A DNA stretch of 64,000 nt from Paramecium octaurelia (Eukaryota; Ciliophora; Oligohymenophorea; Peniculida; Parameciidae): NCBI GenBank assembly GCA_905182995.1, contig CAJJDP010000010.1, positions 496,001 to 560,000 of the forward strand, given 5' to 3'. Under the pieces are notes generated by a model. That model made no database searches, was not told where the DNA came from, and saw only the letters and a program-made list of their open reading frames with translations. How positions within the stretch are numbered: the stretch's first letter is position 1; the number at the start of each line of letters is the position of its first letter. Below, one piece after another: positions 21,701 to 33,137 of this stretch. The position numbers and the translations under genes were made by a program.

Positions 21701-24648
21701 GATTAGTCTTCAACAAACTCCATAATGTCAATTTCATTGTAATCATAACTTTTTATTTTAATTTTAGTTAGTTTAAATAAAAATATACAGAAATTTACAA
21801 TTTACTTAAATAGAATTAAAATAACAATAGCAGAAAAATAATATTTAACATGTCTTTCACAGTTAGTGCGTGCACAATATAAATTGAGTGGTTGATTCAA
21901 ATAATCTAAAAATAAAAGAGGAGCAATGTAAGAGAAAAATTGAAAAATGAACTTCTTTAATACAAAGCTTGTTTCATATGATTCAACGGTTTTGTAGTTC
22001 TCGTACTCAGTTAGTTAACAGGCAATTTTGTCAAAGATATTGTCTGCAATTAATTAAGCAATGAAATTCATAGCTGCAGCTGAAGTGACTTCAATAGTAG
22101 CTATATCAAAGTATTTCAGTTCCTACTAATACTTGTTGTGCAATTAAACAGTGAAAACAAATAAGGATACTATAATACCAATATAAAATAATATAAAGAA
22201 AAACAGCAACATTGAGCTCACCAAAGTTCTTTTCAAATATTCATGATACAACACTTCAATAGAGTTTAATTAGTCATTTACTAAGGATCGTATGTGTTTG
22301 CCTTTAAATTTGGATCTTTAAACTTATTATTGATCTTAGTCATTTTGTCCGTATTTCAGATTGAAATAGATTTGTTTTTGTTTCCACAAATCAGTAAATA
22401 CATTGCTCCAATGAATTTGGACAAAGGCAAATATAATAGTAACCAAAATGTAGAAGTCACTCTCATTATCCCAAATTATCCATTAAATCAAACTACAAGC
22501 AAGACCAGAAAAGGCTAAGGGAGTCGTCATTTCAGTAAAGTAACTCATGAAGTAAAAATAGAGACCAATCTTTTCTCCATAATATCCACAAATTAAATCG
22601 CAAGGACTAATCCAGGGTCTCAAATAATCTAGTTTCCATTCATCAATCAATTAAAATGGTTTCTTCTTAAAAAACCTTGTGTCCAAAGTTATCTAAGCCT
22701 AAACATTGCTACATTATCCAAATAATTCATAATGATCGTTAAGACAGAATATTTATTTAATGATACCCAATTAATGCATAATACTGAGATCTAATTCTTG
22801 TGACACTTTCTGATAGACCAATTTCAATCTCTCTTGAGATGAGAATAACGATATCTAATTGTTCTCATTCTTAACATATTTTCTCCAACTTAATTCCTGT
22901 TTTGCTTACTGTGTTTTCGTATTTTCTTTATTAGGCATTTAATAAGGATGATACATATCAAAAGGAGGTATTTCTGATCGTTCCCATAAATTATATAGCT
23001 TTATTTATTCTCCATTTGCAACTCTCAGAGCCTCTTAAAAGGAATAGAGATAATTCAAAGAAACTGATTCTTTTTTTAATAATTTTAATGCCTTTACTGG
23101 AGGAATTTATAACGAAAATTAAAAATTCGAGAACTCATCCATAACTCTATCAGCTTACATCTATATTTAGTTTATCATTTCTAAATGCTCATAATTTCTA
23201 GGTTCTTACAAATTTTAATAGTTCAGATTTTGAATCTCTTTATTTGATGCATTTCTTTATTAATAAATTTAAAGAGAGGTTACTTATTTATTTAACAAGC
23301 ATGCTAGTTCATTATCGATTAATTAACTCTGTCTGAATTACCTAACACACTTTTCTAGGTGAGTCAAGTATTTATGGTATGCTATCCATTCTTCATCTGT
23401 AGGTCCATCATCTTTCTCACTAAAATCCAATTTGCCATATTCAAATAATTGTGAATTTATTGAACTTTGATTTGTTTCTCGAGCTATGCGTTTGAAATTA
23501 ATCTGTTGAATTAATCTGATCATTTGTGGTTTTAAATATAAGAACAAGTCTGAAACTTCAAAATCAGAAGATTTCCAAATTCTGTTATTGATTCTTAGAG
23601 GCCTAAATGACTTGTCTACAGGTTCTAAGGAAAACAAATCTGTAAACCAAAAATTTAATTACTTTAACACATGACCTTGATCAGCTACTATCTTCAGATT
23701 AGAATCTTGCATATTAAGCATAACAAAGATCTCGTTGCCTTCTCCAGATAAGAACGATTGAATATTGAAGCCTCCCTTGTTTAATTTAATTATTAGAGCA
23801 TTTCTTATTAATGTAGAGACATCCTGGGTAGGAGTACCAGATCTAATCCACATATCTTCTTAGTTTTCCAAATATTGACCTCCTCTCCATTTTTTAAGCA
23901 AAGTCTATTTTAATTCTTTATAGTTTAAGGTTAAACAGTCCATTATATTTGCATGTATATCTTTTTATAGTAAATTATGAAACTATTTTTCTAATTAAGA
24001 TACATAATTCTTAATTATTTCTATTTAATTATGTTTAAGTACCATTTTTATCAATGTTATGATACCTTATGTCTGATTTTTCGTATAATAAATTTTGTTA
24101 TTGCAAATCCTTCTCCCTTATGTGTTTTTAATCTTGGTTTTCTTCGGTTAATAGAATGGTGGGATCCTTTTTTTGGTGATAGCACGCATCATAAAAAGGC
24201 AAATTAAAATATATTGACTCAATCGCTTTCAATAATAAAAGATCGTCTAGAGATTTCTAATTGATCCTCAATCCTGATTGAAGTAATTCAAACAGTTCGA
24301 TGCTCGAATTAACCATGCATTAGTCATGATTCTCGTTCTTGTATTTATAGTCTGGGTTTATTAAACTAATTAAAATAATCAATCGTATGGAAACCTAAAC
24401 ACGCAGTCAGGAAATATTTCTACATCTTCACTCAGATCTTTCTTGAAATTCTTCAGAATGCAATTATAATTGAAGTCTTCCTCCTATTCTAACTCAAATC
24501 CTAATAATGTTTTTATATAGGCCTAATATATTCCTAAAGGTTTCTACAAAACTTCGCATTTTTTTTCTAATCTTGATTTCTTAGGTATAGTGTTCGATGG
24601 TTTTTTGACTAGGTTGTCTCTCCTTTAGTTAGTATCAAGGGATGACAT
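15738..24648 (-). CDS. Giant anoctamin (TMEM16) with ~1,800-residue cytosolic tail
   Basis: Six introns (24366-24394, 24021-24042, 20327-20351, 17152-17173, 16951-16975, 15852-15876) leave 8,763 coding nt, a 2,920-residue protein. Residues ~1-670 are cytosolic and include an anoctamin-like N-terminal domain. Residues ~670-1110 are the membrane domain: YYGEKIGLYFYFMSYF, SYETSFVLKKFIFQFFSY, DYMELFVLISFLSIF, LQRPWPKNESSLGIWNF, and IFGQIPDALSDLMKRHKYL. After this, where anoctamins normally stop, the frame continues. A basic helical stretch comes first, then at ~1470-1690 a segment shaped like a protein kinase without catalytic residues (ICIYEAFEPKSFLQVL; SSRNIFLI in place of HRD..NI), then long TPR-like helical repeats to the C-terminus. 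Anoctamins are ion channels or lipid scramblases. A single gene is supported by an unbroken frame across the junction; fusion function is inference. Confidence 0.88.
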
Positions 24649-26014
24649 TATAATAAAAAAAGTTGTATTAAAATATTAATTTTTCTTATTAAGACCATAT
24701 CAATTTTAGATAAGGTTGGAAGTATAATGGTATCCATATTGACAGTTATTTTATATATTATTTAATATTTAATTCCATCAATTTAAATAAACAGAATGGT
24801 TTTGTTAAAAGAAAGTATTTAAACATATTTACTTTTATTCAATACAAATAGAATTTAATGGGAATGTAATTTAGTAGAATCACGATCTTACTAAAAATTT
24901 TAATAATACTTATTTTACTTTATAATTCATAGAGTAATTTGATTAGTATTGAAATTATAACCATATAAAACTTTAATAATTACGCTTATAAATAATTATA
25001 GTTCCAAAATTCTTAAATGATCATTATTTAGAATAGCTATTTCAAAGGTAGAAATTTATTTTTATTAAACAATATTATCTCTTTTTCCTCTTATGATAAA
25101 ACTTTTAATAAAATAATAAGTAAGTAGATATTGAAATGTATTGATCCTACTTATATATTAATATTATTTTAGACAAATTAATAATAAGCAGACTTTGAAT
25201 GTCGCTATATTAAATCTTACTTTAAATTAAAATATCATTTGATGAAATTAGAAATTACTCATTTCATTACAAACGTAATTTTTTCGATCTCATCCAAACA
25301 AAATTACGATGTTAAAGATTCATTTGCGAGAAATTATGATTTCTCAATATATCTTTAATGAAAAAAAATACTTAAAGATATGATATCGTTCTTTTAGAAC
25401 ATTTCAAATAATATTTTCTATAAAAATTTCATCTAAACATATTTTTATTCTCACATTTAACATTTTTGAAAGAAAGTGGTTCTGATATATTCATACATTT
25501 TACTTCTATGAAGGTTAATTATATGATAATTATCAGTGTGTTAAAGAAAAACTCTTGTGTTCATTTTTATTATTATTTTCCAATACCAATTTTACTAATT
25601 TCTAAATCTAGTACCAAGAATAAGGATTTATTAATTTCTAACTTTTAATTTGAGTTTTCAATTTCAATTATCATTATCTTAATCAAAAACTCTACCTTGT
25701 TTCTCTGTAAGAAAGAAGGAGGGTGAGTAATTTGAAAAATATAATTACTGAATAAATTTGATGCGTTATTTAAATAAAAGAGTTTATTCAGTTAATAAAA
25801 GAAAAAAATATTTTTTTATAATTCCAAAAGTGGAGGAGTCTGACAAACATATAATTTAAAATTTTTATGTCATTAGGCAAATAATAAGTTTATAAAAAGA
25901 TTTATAAAAAAAAACCGACCATAGCCATTTTGTTATTTTGAGATAATATTTATTTAATAGCAGTATGGAATTCGATCAATTTAATATTTAAAATATCTTA
26001 GAAAAATACTTATT
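24649..26014. other. Long intergenic stretch, nothing recognised
   Basis: At 1.37 kb this is among the longest gaps in the window. It is strongly AT-rich with short homopolymer runs, and TGA is frequent in all frames. The gap is bounded by the start of the giant anoctamin gene (minus strand) and the start of a Myb gene (plus strand), so it holds two divergent promoters. No conserved motif could be recognised by eye. Confidence 0.5.
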
Positions 26015-26683
26015 ATGCAAAATATCAAATAGTAATTTGATGATGGGGAGTTGGAAAGAAGAGAAAATTCAATTTTATACTAAAATTAATTTGATAATCA
26101 ATAGTCCTTTGATGGTATAATTATTAATGTACTTAGCTTTTTACAACTTAAGTACATAAAGTGAATAGTTAAGTGGCTTTAATTATTTGAATGAAGTTGA
26201 GATTTAACAAAAGGATAAGATAAATCTATAACAAAAAAAAGGACAGGAGTCTAAAAACAAAAAGAAAAAGAAGCTGAGATACAAGATCAGCAACAAGAGA
26301 AAGGCAAAAAAGATAAAAGGATTTCAAATAGATGAAGACATAAGACTGTTAGAATCAGTATTAAAATATGGAAGATAGTTTTCAAGGTTGGTTAAATTAT
26401 TTCCAAAAAGGACTGTCAGTATGTTAAAGAATCGATATTATAAGAATCTTAGATATAGATGGGAGGAATTATTAGGAATGTAATTTTTTCTATTTTTAAT
26501 TTTAGAGTCTATGATGAAGAATATGAGGAAAATTTTATAGATGATGGCTCAGTAAATTAATCTATTGAGTAGATTGATCATAGAAGTTTGATTAAGATGT
26601 TGCCTGAGTCATACAGTTGTCCAAAAATAAGAGATATGTTAGAATGTTTGATCACAAGGGTGAATGTCATTTTGAATGTGTGA
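26015..26683 (+). CDS. Single Myb/SANT-domain protein, copy 2
   Basis: Spliced protein of 206 residues; a 22-nt intron near 26119 and a 26-nt intron (GTAATT...TTTAG) right after the Myb domain. A Gln/Asn-rich N-terminus and a strongly basic patch (KNKKKKKLRYKISNKRK) precede one Myb repeat: FQIDEDIRLLESVLKYGRQF, VKLFPKRTVS, LKNRYYKNLRYRWEELLG. The second intron falls at the same place in the protein as in copy 1, so the two genes are clearly paralogous. The C-terminus is acidic then hydrophobic. The ATG at 26015 is the first in frame; an earlier ATG at 25965 is in a different frame. Confidence 0.85.
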
Positions 26684-26829
26684 ATTTTGATGAAAGTTAT
26701 TTATATCTATAATTTTATTTTAATGAATAAAAACTAATGCAAAAAAGTAACTAAAAACTGGGATTGAAAAAGAGAGGATGTGATTAAAAGAATATATTTT
26801 AATATGATGGACTTTATAAATTGAATATC

Positions 26830-29157
26830 TCAAAACATGTAACTTAAGATGATGAAAAGAACGCTGATTATTTAGCTATAGCATACTTCACAGGTTCCAT
26901 TATTATCTCCTGCTTTCCATCTGGCGGTTCCTCCAGTTGAAGCATAGCAATTTGATGAAGTTAAACTTTCTAGATTAGGGGCTTCAGTACATGCTCCATT
27001 TGTTAAGTAGCAATATTTTACATTGTAATTTTAGTTGGGATTGGATAAATAGAAATTGCAACTTTTAGTCTAAGTGTACAGACTTGTGCAAGTGTATGTA
27101 GAACAAGTTCCATTGCCAGTATTATCCCAATAGCATGTATTAAGTACTAATTCGCATTAGGCTTAGGTGTTAATCATGTTGCAAGTGCTGATACCTACAC
27201 ATTTGGATGAGGTTTGATTCCATTAGCAGATTCCATCAGTACCAACTGAACCAAAACATTAATAGAATGTACTGAAATCACCACAAGAATTGGGGGAAGA
27301 TGAGCATTTGCCACCACTGATTCCTGCACAAATGATAGATTGGCTTAAACATTCTTGTTAAGTGTTTGCACTCAATTAAGAACATGTGACAGTGGATGAG
27401 CCTGTTGCTTGACAACCGAGGGAATTGCTCCAATAGCAATATTTGCTTAGAATACATTAGGTTTAACTTGTTAATTAGGAGCACTTTTAATTTTAGCATG
27501 CGGAAGTACCAGCATTCCAAAAGCATTTAGGAGCAGACAAGGCACAATCAGTATAATTAGTTAAGTCAGAGCAAGAACAATTGCTTTTGACATTCAAGAC
27601 ACTAGAATAATGGCAAGGTAAACACAATCCCTTTTGAGCATTGGATGGTTCACTCCAATGGTGAGTTCTCCCTGTTGAACTAAAACATGAATTGACATCA
27701 TAACTGAAAGAATTATCAAAGGAACTACACTTTTTAGTGTCAGGATTCCAAGTACAAATATTTAGGATATTATTATTGATATTGTTTTAAATGTAAGTGC
27801 AACTTGATTAAGTCAAATATTCTGAACAAGTTTTAACTTAACATGAAGCAGCACCACCTGTTTTCCAAATGCAAGAATTACTAAATTAATCACACAACTA
27901 TCTTGTCAATAATTATGAACATGATGTAATATTAACACAAGCTTTGTTTGCAGGTTCATAAGTACAATATCCGTCTTTGCCAATTGAATTATAGCAGACA
28001 TTTGGTTGCAAAGGAGTGGTAATTTATGAACATGTTTGCAATGACAATTATGATAAACAAGTAGTTCCATTGGATCCTGGACAAAAGATTGATAATGCTA
28101 CGCAAGCTTAGCCATTCTTTCCTTATATTTCAGTACAATTTGAGTAAGCTGTACATTGAGGAGTTCCAGCTGCATTCCAATAACATCCTTTAACTTATGC
28201 ACATTATTATTAGACTAAATAATCAGCACATGCCAAAGCTTAACATGCGTATGTTGTTCCGGTAGTAACCGCCCATTTGCAATTTTAAGAACTTTAGCAT
28301 TCAGCTTATTATAACAATTGTTAACATTCACACTAATTACGATAAACATACTTGTATGGATTGCATTATGCACAAATTCCTCCGGATTCTATAGGAACCC
28401 ATCTGTAATGACTATTAGTATTAGAAGAACAAGTGCTCTATGTTAAAGTTCCAATTGTGGCTTCAACACAATTGTTTCCCACCAAATTGCATGGCAATAT
28501 ACCAGCACCAGTCAATGGGGATTGTAGAACAAATTTGCAATTTTCTTGAGATAATTACCCACAAGTTGTAGGACTGCATTTTGTACCTGTCCAATAACAA
28601 GCAAATTAAAATTATCTCAATTCACATTAGTCTTTAGCGGTGATATCTCCACATTAAGTTACTACTTTGCAACTGCCATTCCAATAGCATAGACCTTCAT
28701 CTGCCAATGTCTAACCTTTGGCTGGTTAACATTATTCTATTGTTGTTAAATTTTTGCATGATAATCCTGCTGCTACACATTGAGGTTTTGGTATATTTGA
28801 AGGCACACAGGAAGGATTGCTTGATTAGCATGTTGCACCAGCTGCTAATTATATGTCCTCACATTTAGCTAGTGTGAAACAAACAATAGCTGCCTACTAT
28901 GTTGATTCTTAATAATAGCATCTAGAGCTTTCTTTTAGACATTAAGTTTAATTTAATTCTCCGCAAGCCACTTATTAACAATATCCTGTTGCTTTGGACG
29001 TTGCTGTTGCTGGACTTACAACAGTCCATTAGCAATTCCAATTATTGCACTCTTATTCCGTAATTATCTATTAGCATGCGCACTAAACATTTGGAACGAA
29101 GTACGCATTTCCAACTGTGCAGATTGCTACTAACAAAAGCATAATTGAGATCTTCAT
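26830..29157 (-). CDS. Large Cys-rich surface antigen-type protein (PSA repeats)
   Basis: Intronless protein of 775 residues. The signal peptide is MKISIMLLLVAICTVGNA. Roughly ten tandem Cys-rich modules follow, each with CxC or C-x-W spacings such as CYWNGSCK, CKWAVTTGT, CYWSNSLGC and CFWNAGTSAC. This is the organisation of Paramecium surface antigen domains. The extreme C-terminus ends CEVCYSQIISVLFIILSYMF, a hydrophobic GPI-type signal. It is smaller than classical immobilization antigens (2,000+ residues), so it is best called an antigen-like surface protein. No central perfect tandem repeats were noticed. The absence of introns over 2.3 kb is typical of this family. Confidence 0.88.
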
Positions 29158-29326
29158 CTAGATTTTTGATTTATTTAATATTAATCTGCAAATCATTTCA
29201 TTCCCCTTTTTGAATTGCAAAACACAATTGTATCATTTGTATAATAATTTAAATCAAGACTATTCTATGTTATGTATGTTTTTATATAAACTCCATCAAA
29301 ATATCATAACAAACAAAGAAATGATG

Positions 29327-30145
29327 TCATTCTATATTAAAGTTTTTAGACATTTTTAATTTATAGAAAACACTCTCTTAAATTTGTAATGAAGTTTATA
29401 CTACTACTAACATAAGAATACACTTATAATGATTTATCTATTATTACTAAAAATAATAGGTATCAATTTAATCCTATGATCCTTAAAAATAATTCGATAA
29501 ATCCATATATTTTACAATAATATTTATTTTTATAGAAATTTATTAATACTCTGATTTCAAAGCAAAATCAGTTCTGAACTCTAGTTCCGCACAAAAGTGT
29601 AGAGTAATAAGGCCATTTATCACTTATATTCTAGAAAATAAATTCTATATTGCTTATTCATAGTTAAATTAATTATATTTTTTATTAGTACATTAATTAA
29701 TATTATATAATAAAAATAAATTATTTATATGAATCAATCGTTCTACAAGTATCAATTAATCAATAAAATTAAGTTTAAGAAATTGAATATAAAATCTATT
29801 TGCAGTAAGATAATATTCAAGAACACTAATGGTTTGTAATTTTGGAGTTAAAATAAAAATAAATTTAGCAAATTTGTTGGATTTTGCGAATCGCTCCTAT
29901 AAAAATTAAAAAACTGATTCAATAAGTAAATGAATAAGTTTGAATTGCTTCTCTTTACTTTGAATAGTTTCATCAATAAATTGCAAAATTTGATCTGCTA
30001 CTAAATCTTACTCCTGAACAAAATATCAATTACTTACATTTTAAATATTTTGGGGATTATTGAAATAGTTTTACTATTATTTTGTAACAAAGAATTTTGT
30101 CTATTCAAATTTCCTATTAAAAGTTTCTCTCTATTTTTATTTCAT
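29327..30145 (-). CDS. Hypothetical helical protein
   Basis: Spliced protein of 264 residues with one 24-nt intron GTAAGT...TTCAG near 30014-30037; removing it keeps one frame open from ATG to TGA. The N-terminus is MKQKQRETFNRKFEQTKFF. After the intron, EQDLVADQILQFIDETIQSKEK and LIHLLIESVFQFLQERF suggest amphipathic helices. The second half is rich in Ile, Asn, Tyr and Gln. No family recognised. Support comes from the canonical intron and the length of the frame; the sequence is otherwise AT-biased, so I hold it with moderate confidence. It shares a 304-bp divergent spacer with the carrier gene. Confidence 0.5.
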
Positions 30146-30449
30146 AGAATATTGAATTCTTACATCAAAAACAATTTTAAAGCCTCACTTATAGGGACAC
30201 TACTTTTTTTGAGACAAATATAAATTTTTTTTTAAGCAGAATTATAAATTTAATCCCTAAAGAATTTATTATATTGGAAGAAATAATTGTCATATGCTTG
30301 CTAACCTATATAAAAGATTAGAAATTCTCGAAAATATGAGAGAACATTTTATTGAAATATATTTAGATTGTTTATCGGAAAAATAAAAGTAGGAACTAAT
30401 AGAAATATTTATTATTTTGCAAAAATTTCTTACAAAAAATTATTTTTAA

Positions 30450-31395
30450 ATGGGAGATTTCTTTCGAGATTTCTTAATAGGTGGTATTTCAGCTGCGGTT
30501 TTAAAGACTGTTTTTGCCCCATTTCACATAATCAAATTGCATACCTCACATGATTACAACAAAGTCGGAAAGAGGTACAAAGGTATTATTGATTGCTTCA
30601 TCTCATTTCTTAGAGAGGAGGTACAATATATATTTTGAATAGTTATAGGGCTTTGCTATGTGGAGAGGCAATTTGGCGAATGTCATCAGAATTTTTCCAG
30701 TTCAAGCTCTGAATTTTGCTTTTAAAGATGCATATAGGAAGTTTTTCTCCCCCTTTGGTATATAATGTTTATTAACCAGACTCAAAGAACGAGAAGTTGC
30801 TCTTCTTCTTAGGAAATATGGCTTCGGGCAGTGCTGCCGGTGCTGCTTCATTGATCACATTTCATCCTCTTGATTTTGGAAGAACAAGATTGGATGCAGA
30901 TTTTGGGATGAAGCATAAGAAAAAATTCACTGATTTAACAAATTGTTTGAGCAAAGTTTATAAGTCTGATGGCTTCATTGGATTATACAGATATTTTGGA
31001 GTCTCAGTTTTACAAGTGAGTTTATTTAGAGGTCTCAAATTTGGCACTTATGATACAGCAAAGGAAACTATATTCTAAAAGAAATTGATGAGTAACATTT
31101 TTGCAAAATGCATTGCTTATTTCATCACTCACATAGTTGATTTCATCTCAAGGCCACTTGATACAATTAGAAGAATGATGATGTAGTTAAGTAATTTTTA
31201 ATAAATATTATTTAATTAGAAAGAGCTGATATTCTCTATAAAAACACCCTAGATTGTGCAGTCAATATTGCTAGGAAGGAAGGAACATAAGCATTTTTTA
31301 AGGGACCAATTTACTACAAAGAATATTATTCATTCGTTTTAGTTCTTTATGATGAAAGCAATCAATTAATTGCTCAAAGATCTAAATCTGCATGA
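30450..31395 (+). CDS. ADP/ATP-carrier family protein (mitochondrial carrier)
   Basis: Spliced protein of 288 residues, the normal carrier length, with three introns (28, 22 and 29 nt). It has three carrier repeats. Repeat 1 has [21 protein letters not shown], repeat 2 [10 protein letters not shown], and repeat 3 [12 protein letters not shown], close to the RRRMMM signature of adenine nucleotide translocases. The end carries FVLVLYDE, also AAC-like. It would sit in the inner mitochondrial membrane. The first carrier motif is odd: where Px[DE]xx[KR] is expected it reads PFHIIK, so the matrix salt-bridge acid is a His. Likely an AAC relative with altered gating or specificity. Confidence 0.88.
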
Positions 31396-32059
31396 GATGA
31401 ATGAGACAATTTGATTTGCATTTCAAAAATATAATTAATAAGTCTTTTGAATATAAAATAATAATTTAAGTCGCATAGTTAAAGTTCACATTAAATTGAT
31501 TGTCCATTATTAAAAGTATAAGCATTTGAATGTATCATAATTTTATAAAAATATTAGAATAAGGGAAAGAAGATTCCAAAGTTATTGAGTAACTTCAAAA
31601 AATATGATTACTTTGAACGTAGTTCTGAATTTGGTTAGATTTTGGCCCTTTTTGTAATACATAAATCAGCTATATCCACCTCGATCATACATCCTTAAAA
31701 ATAAAAAAATGTATCAAAATCAATTATCCTAGTAGATTTATGCAATATTCCTTAGCAGACATAAAAGTAATTTTAACCTGTCTTTATTATCACTTTCTTT
31801 AAGGTCAAAATTGTTTTGCTCATAATATCATTTCTTTATTTATTGAAATTTTTCTTCTTCTCTCTTGTAAGCTCTCCACATGCACTATTATGAATAAGTT
31901 AATCCTAATGATTCTACTAATCAATTCAAATAAGGAAATATACTTTAAACTATGCTCATAATACACTACAATAAATACACGAGATATGTAAATTAAAATA
32001 ATCGTAGTTTTTAGCATAAATACTTTATTAAATAATACTTAATTTTATTATTATTAGAG
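31396..32059. other. Intergenic with a possible remnant
   Basis: AT-rich region. One short protein-like segment at 31530-31690 is listed separately; the rest shows nothing supported. Confidence 0.4.
31530..31690 (+). pseudogene. Possible frameshifted gene remnant
   Basis: From ATG at 31530 one frame reads MYHNFIKILEQGKEDSKVIEQLQK and then hits TGA. Shifting by one base within the A6 run near 31596-31601 continues as YDYFERSSEFGQILALFVIHKS. Both halves look protein-like and join smoothly, which suggests one coding unit broken by a homopolymer length change or a sequencing error. No family recognised. Confidence 0.28.
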
Positions 32060-32647
32060 ATGAAAAAAATTAAATCTTATGATGAAATTTCTTTTTCTCG
32101 ATTTTAGGAAGAAATTGGCGAAACTTCCTATGAAAATCAACCAATTCTCATACATTTAGATGATCCATTGCCATCTTAAACAGATAGTTTGGAATTGGTT
32201 TTATAGAGTGTTCCAAAAAAATCAAAAAAAGTAGCTAGAAAAAAAAAATGCGATTTTCACACAAAGAAAAGAAAAAAGGTGAGCAAAAAAAAAAATCTAT
32301 GTTTTGAAAATCATACTCCATTCACTTTTTAAGAAGATGAAAAAATCCTCAATCTCGTAAAAGAGCATGGTCCAAGATTTTAAGTCATTTCTAAGTATTT
32401 TTTAGATAGAAGTTAAAATGCCGTAAAAAATCGATATTATAAGTTTTTACGCTACAATTGGAACTTAATCTTTGGAGAGTAAGCATTCTTATTAATGTCT
32501 AGTCAATAACAGCATTCTAATAATATGTTTGAGGAGGAAGGAGCATAATAAGAATTGCTAACAAATTTTTTTGATAACATGAATTTTAATCCGAATTTTA
32601 CAACAACTATGTTTAACCACCTTACTTAAGTTGACTATTATTCATGA
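32060..32647 (+). CDS. Single Myb/SANT-domain protein, copy 3
   Basis: Intronless protein of 195 residues. An acidic N-terminal half precedes a very basic segment (KKSKKVARKKKCDFHTKKRKKV) and one Myb repeat: FTFQEDEKILNLVKEHGPRF, ISKYFLDRSQ, VKNRYYKFLRYNW. It ends in a Gln/Asn-rich acidic tail. Organisation matches the genes at 8223 and 26015, but this copy lacks both introns and is more divergent, consistent with an older duplication or intron loss. Likely a nuclear DNA-binding protein. Confidence 0.85.
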
Positions 32648-33137
32648 TGAAATATGAGTTGATATATATGTTTTTATCACGTGTTGAATCAATTTTTAAG
32701 ACTGAAATTTATTCAATAAAAACATAAAATGTAAAGAAACGCATTCAGAATAATTTGCAGTATCGTTATATATTATAAAATTTCGTTTTATTGATATGAA
32801 AACATTTCTTCTTCAAAATAGAAGTGGTATGAATACTTCAAATTTTGTGTTTTTTGAATTTAGCACATCTGATCTTACAATAAAGCTCTCATAATATACT
32901 TAAATAATATTAAAACTAATATATTTATTTAAATGAAGAATTTCTTTGATCTTTGTTGTTTTTATATATGTTATACTAAATTTAATCCAAGGTAATGAAA
33001 ACTGTATTGATATACAAATAACATTAATATTAAATATTAATATTTTAAATTATTAAAAATATTATCTTGCAATAATGAAATAAAAACATAATTCAAAATT
33101 TGTGTAACTTAATAGATAGTGTAAAATTAAATAAAAA
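32648..33137. other. Intergenic, convergent gene ends
   Basis: AT-rich spacer between two convergent genes. No frame or RNA was recognised. Confidence 0.5.

Noticed and set aside
23659-24648. Separate small gene upstream of the anoctamin
   Set aside because: A 22-nt GTA...TAG intron at 24021-24042 joins the two reading frames cleanly and the whole gene then totals an exact number of codons, so it is the N-terminal part of one gene.
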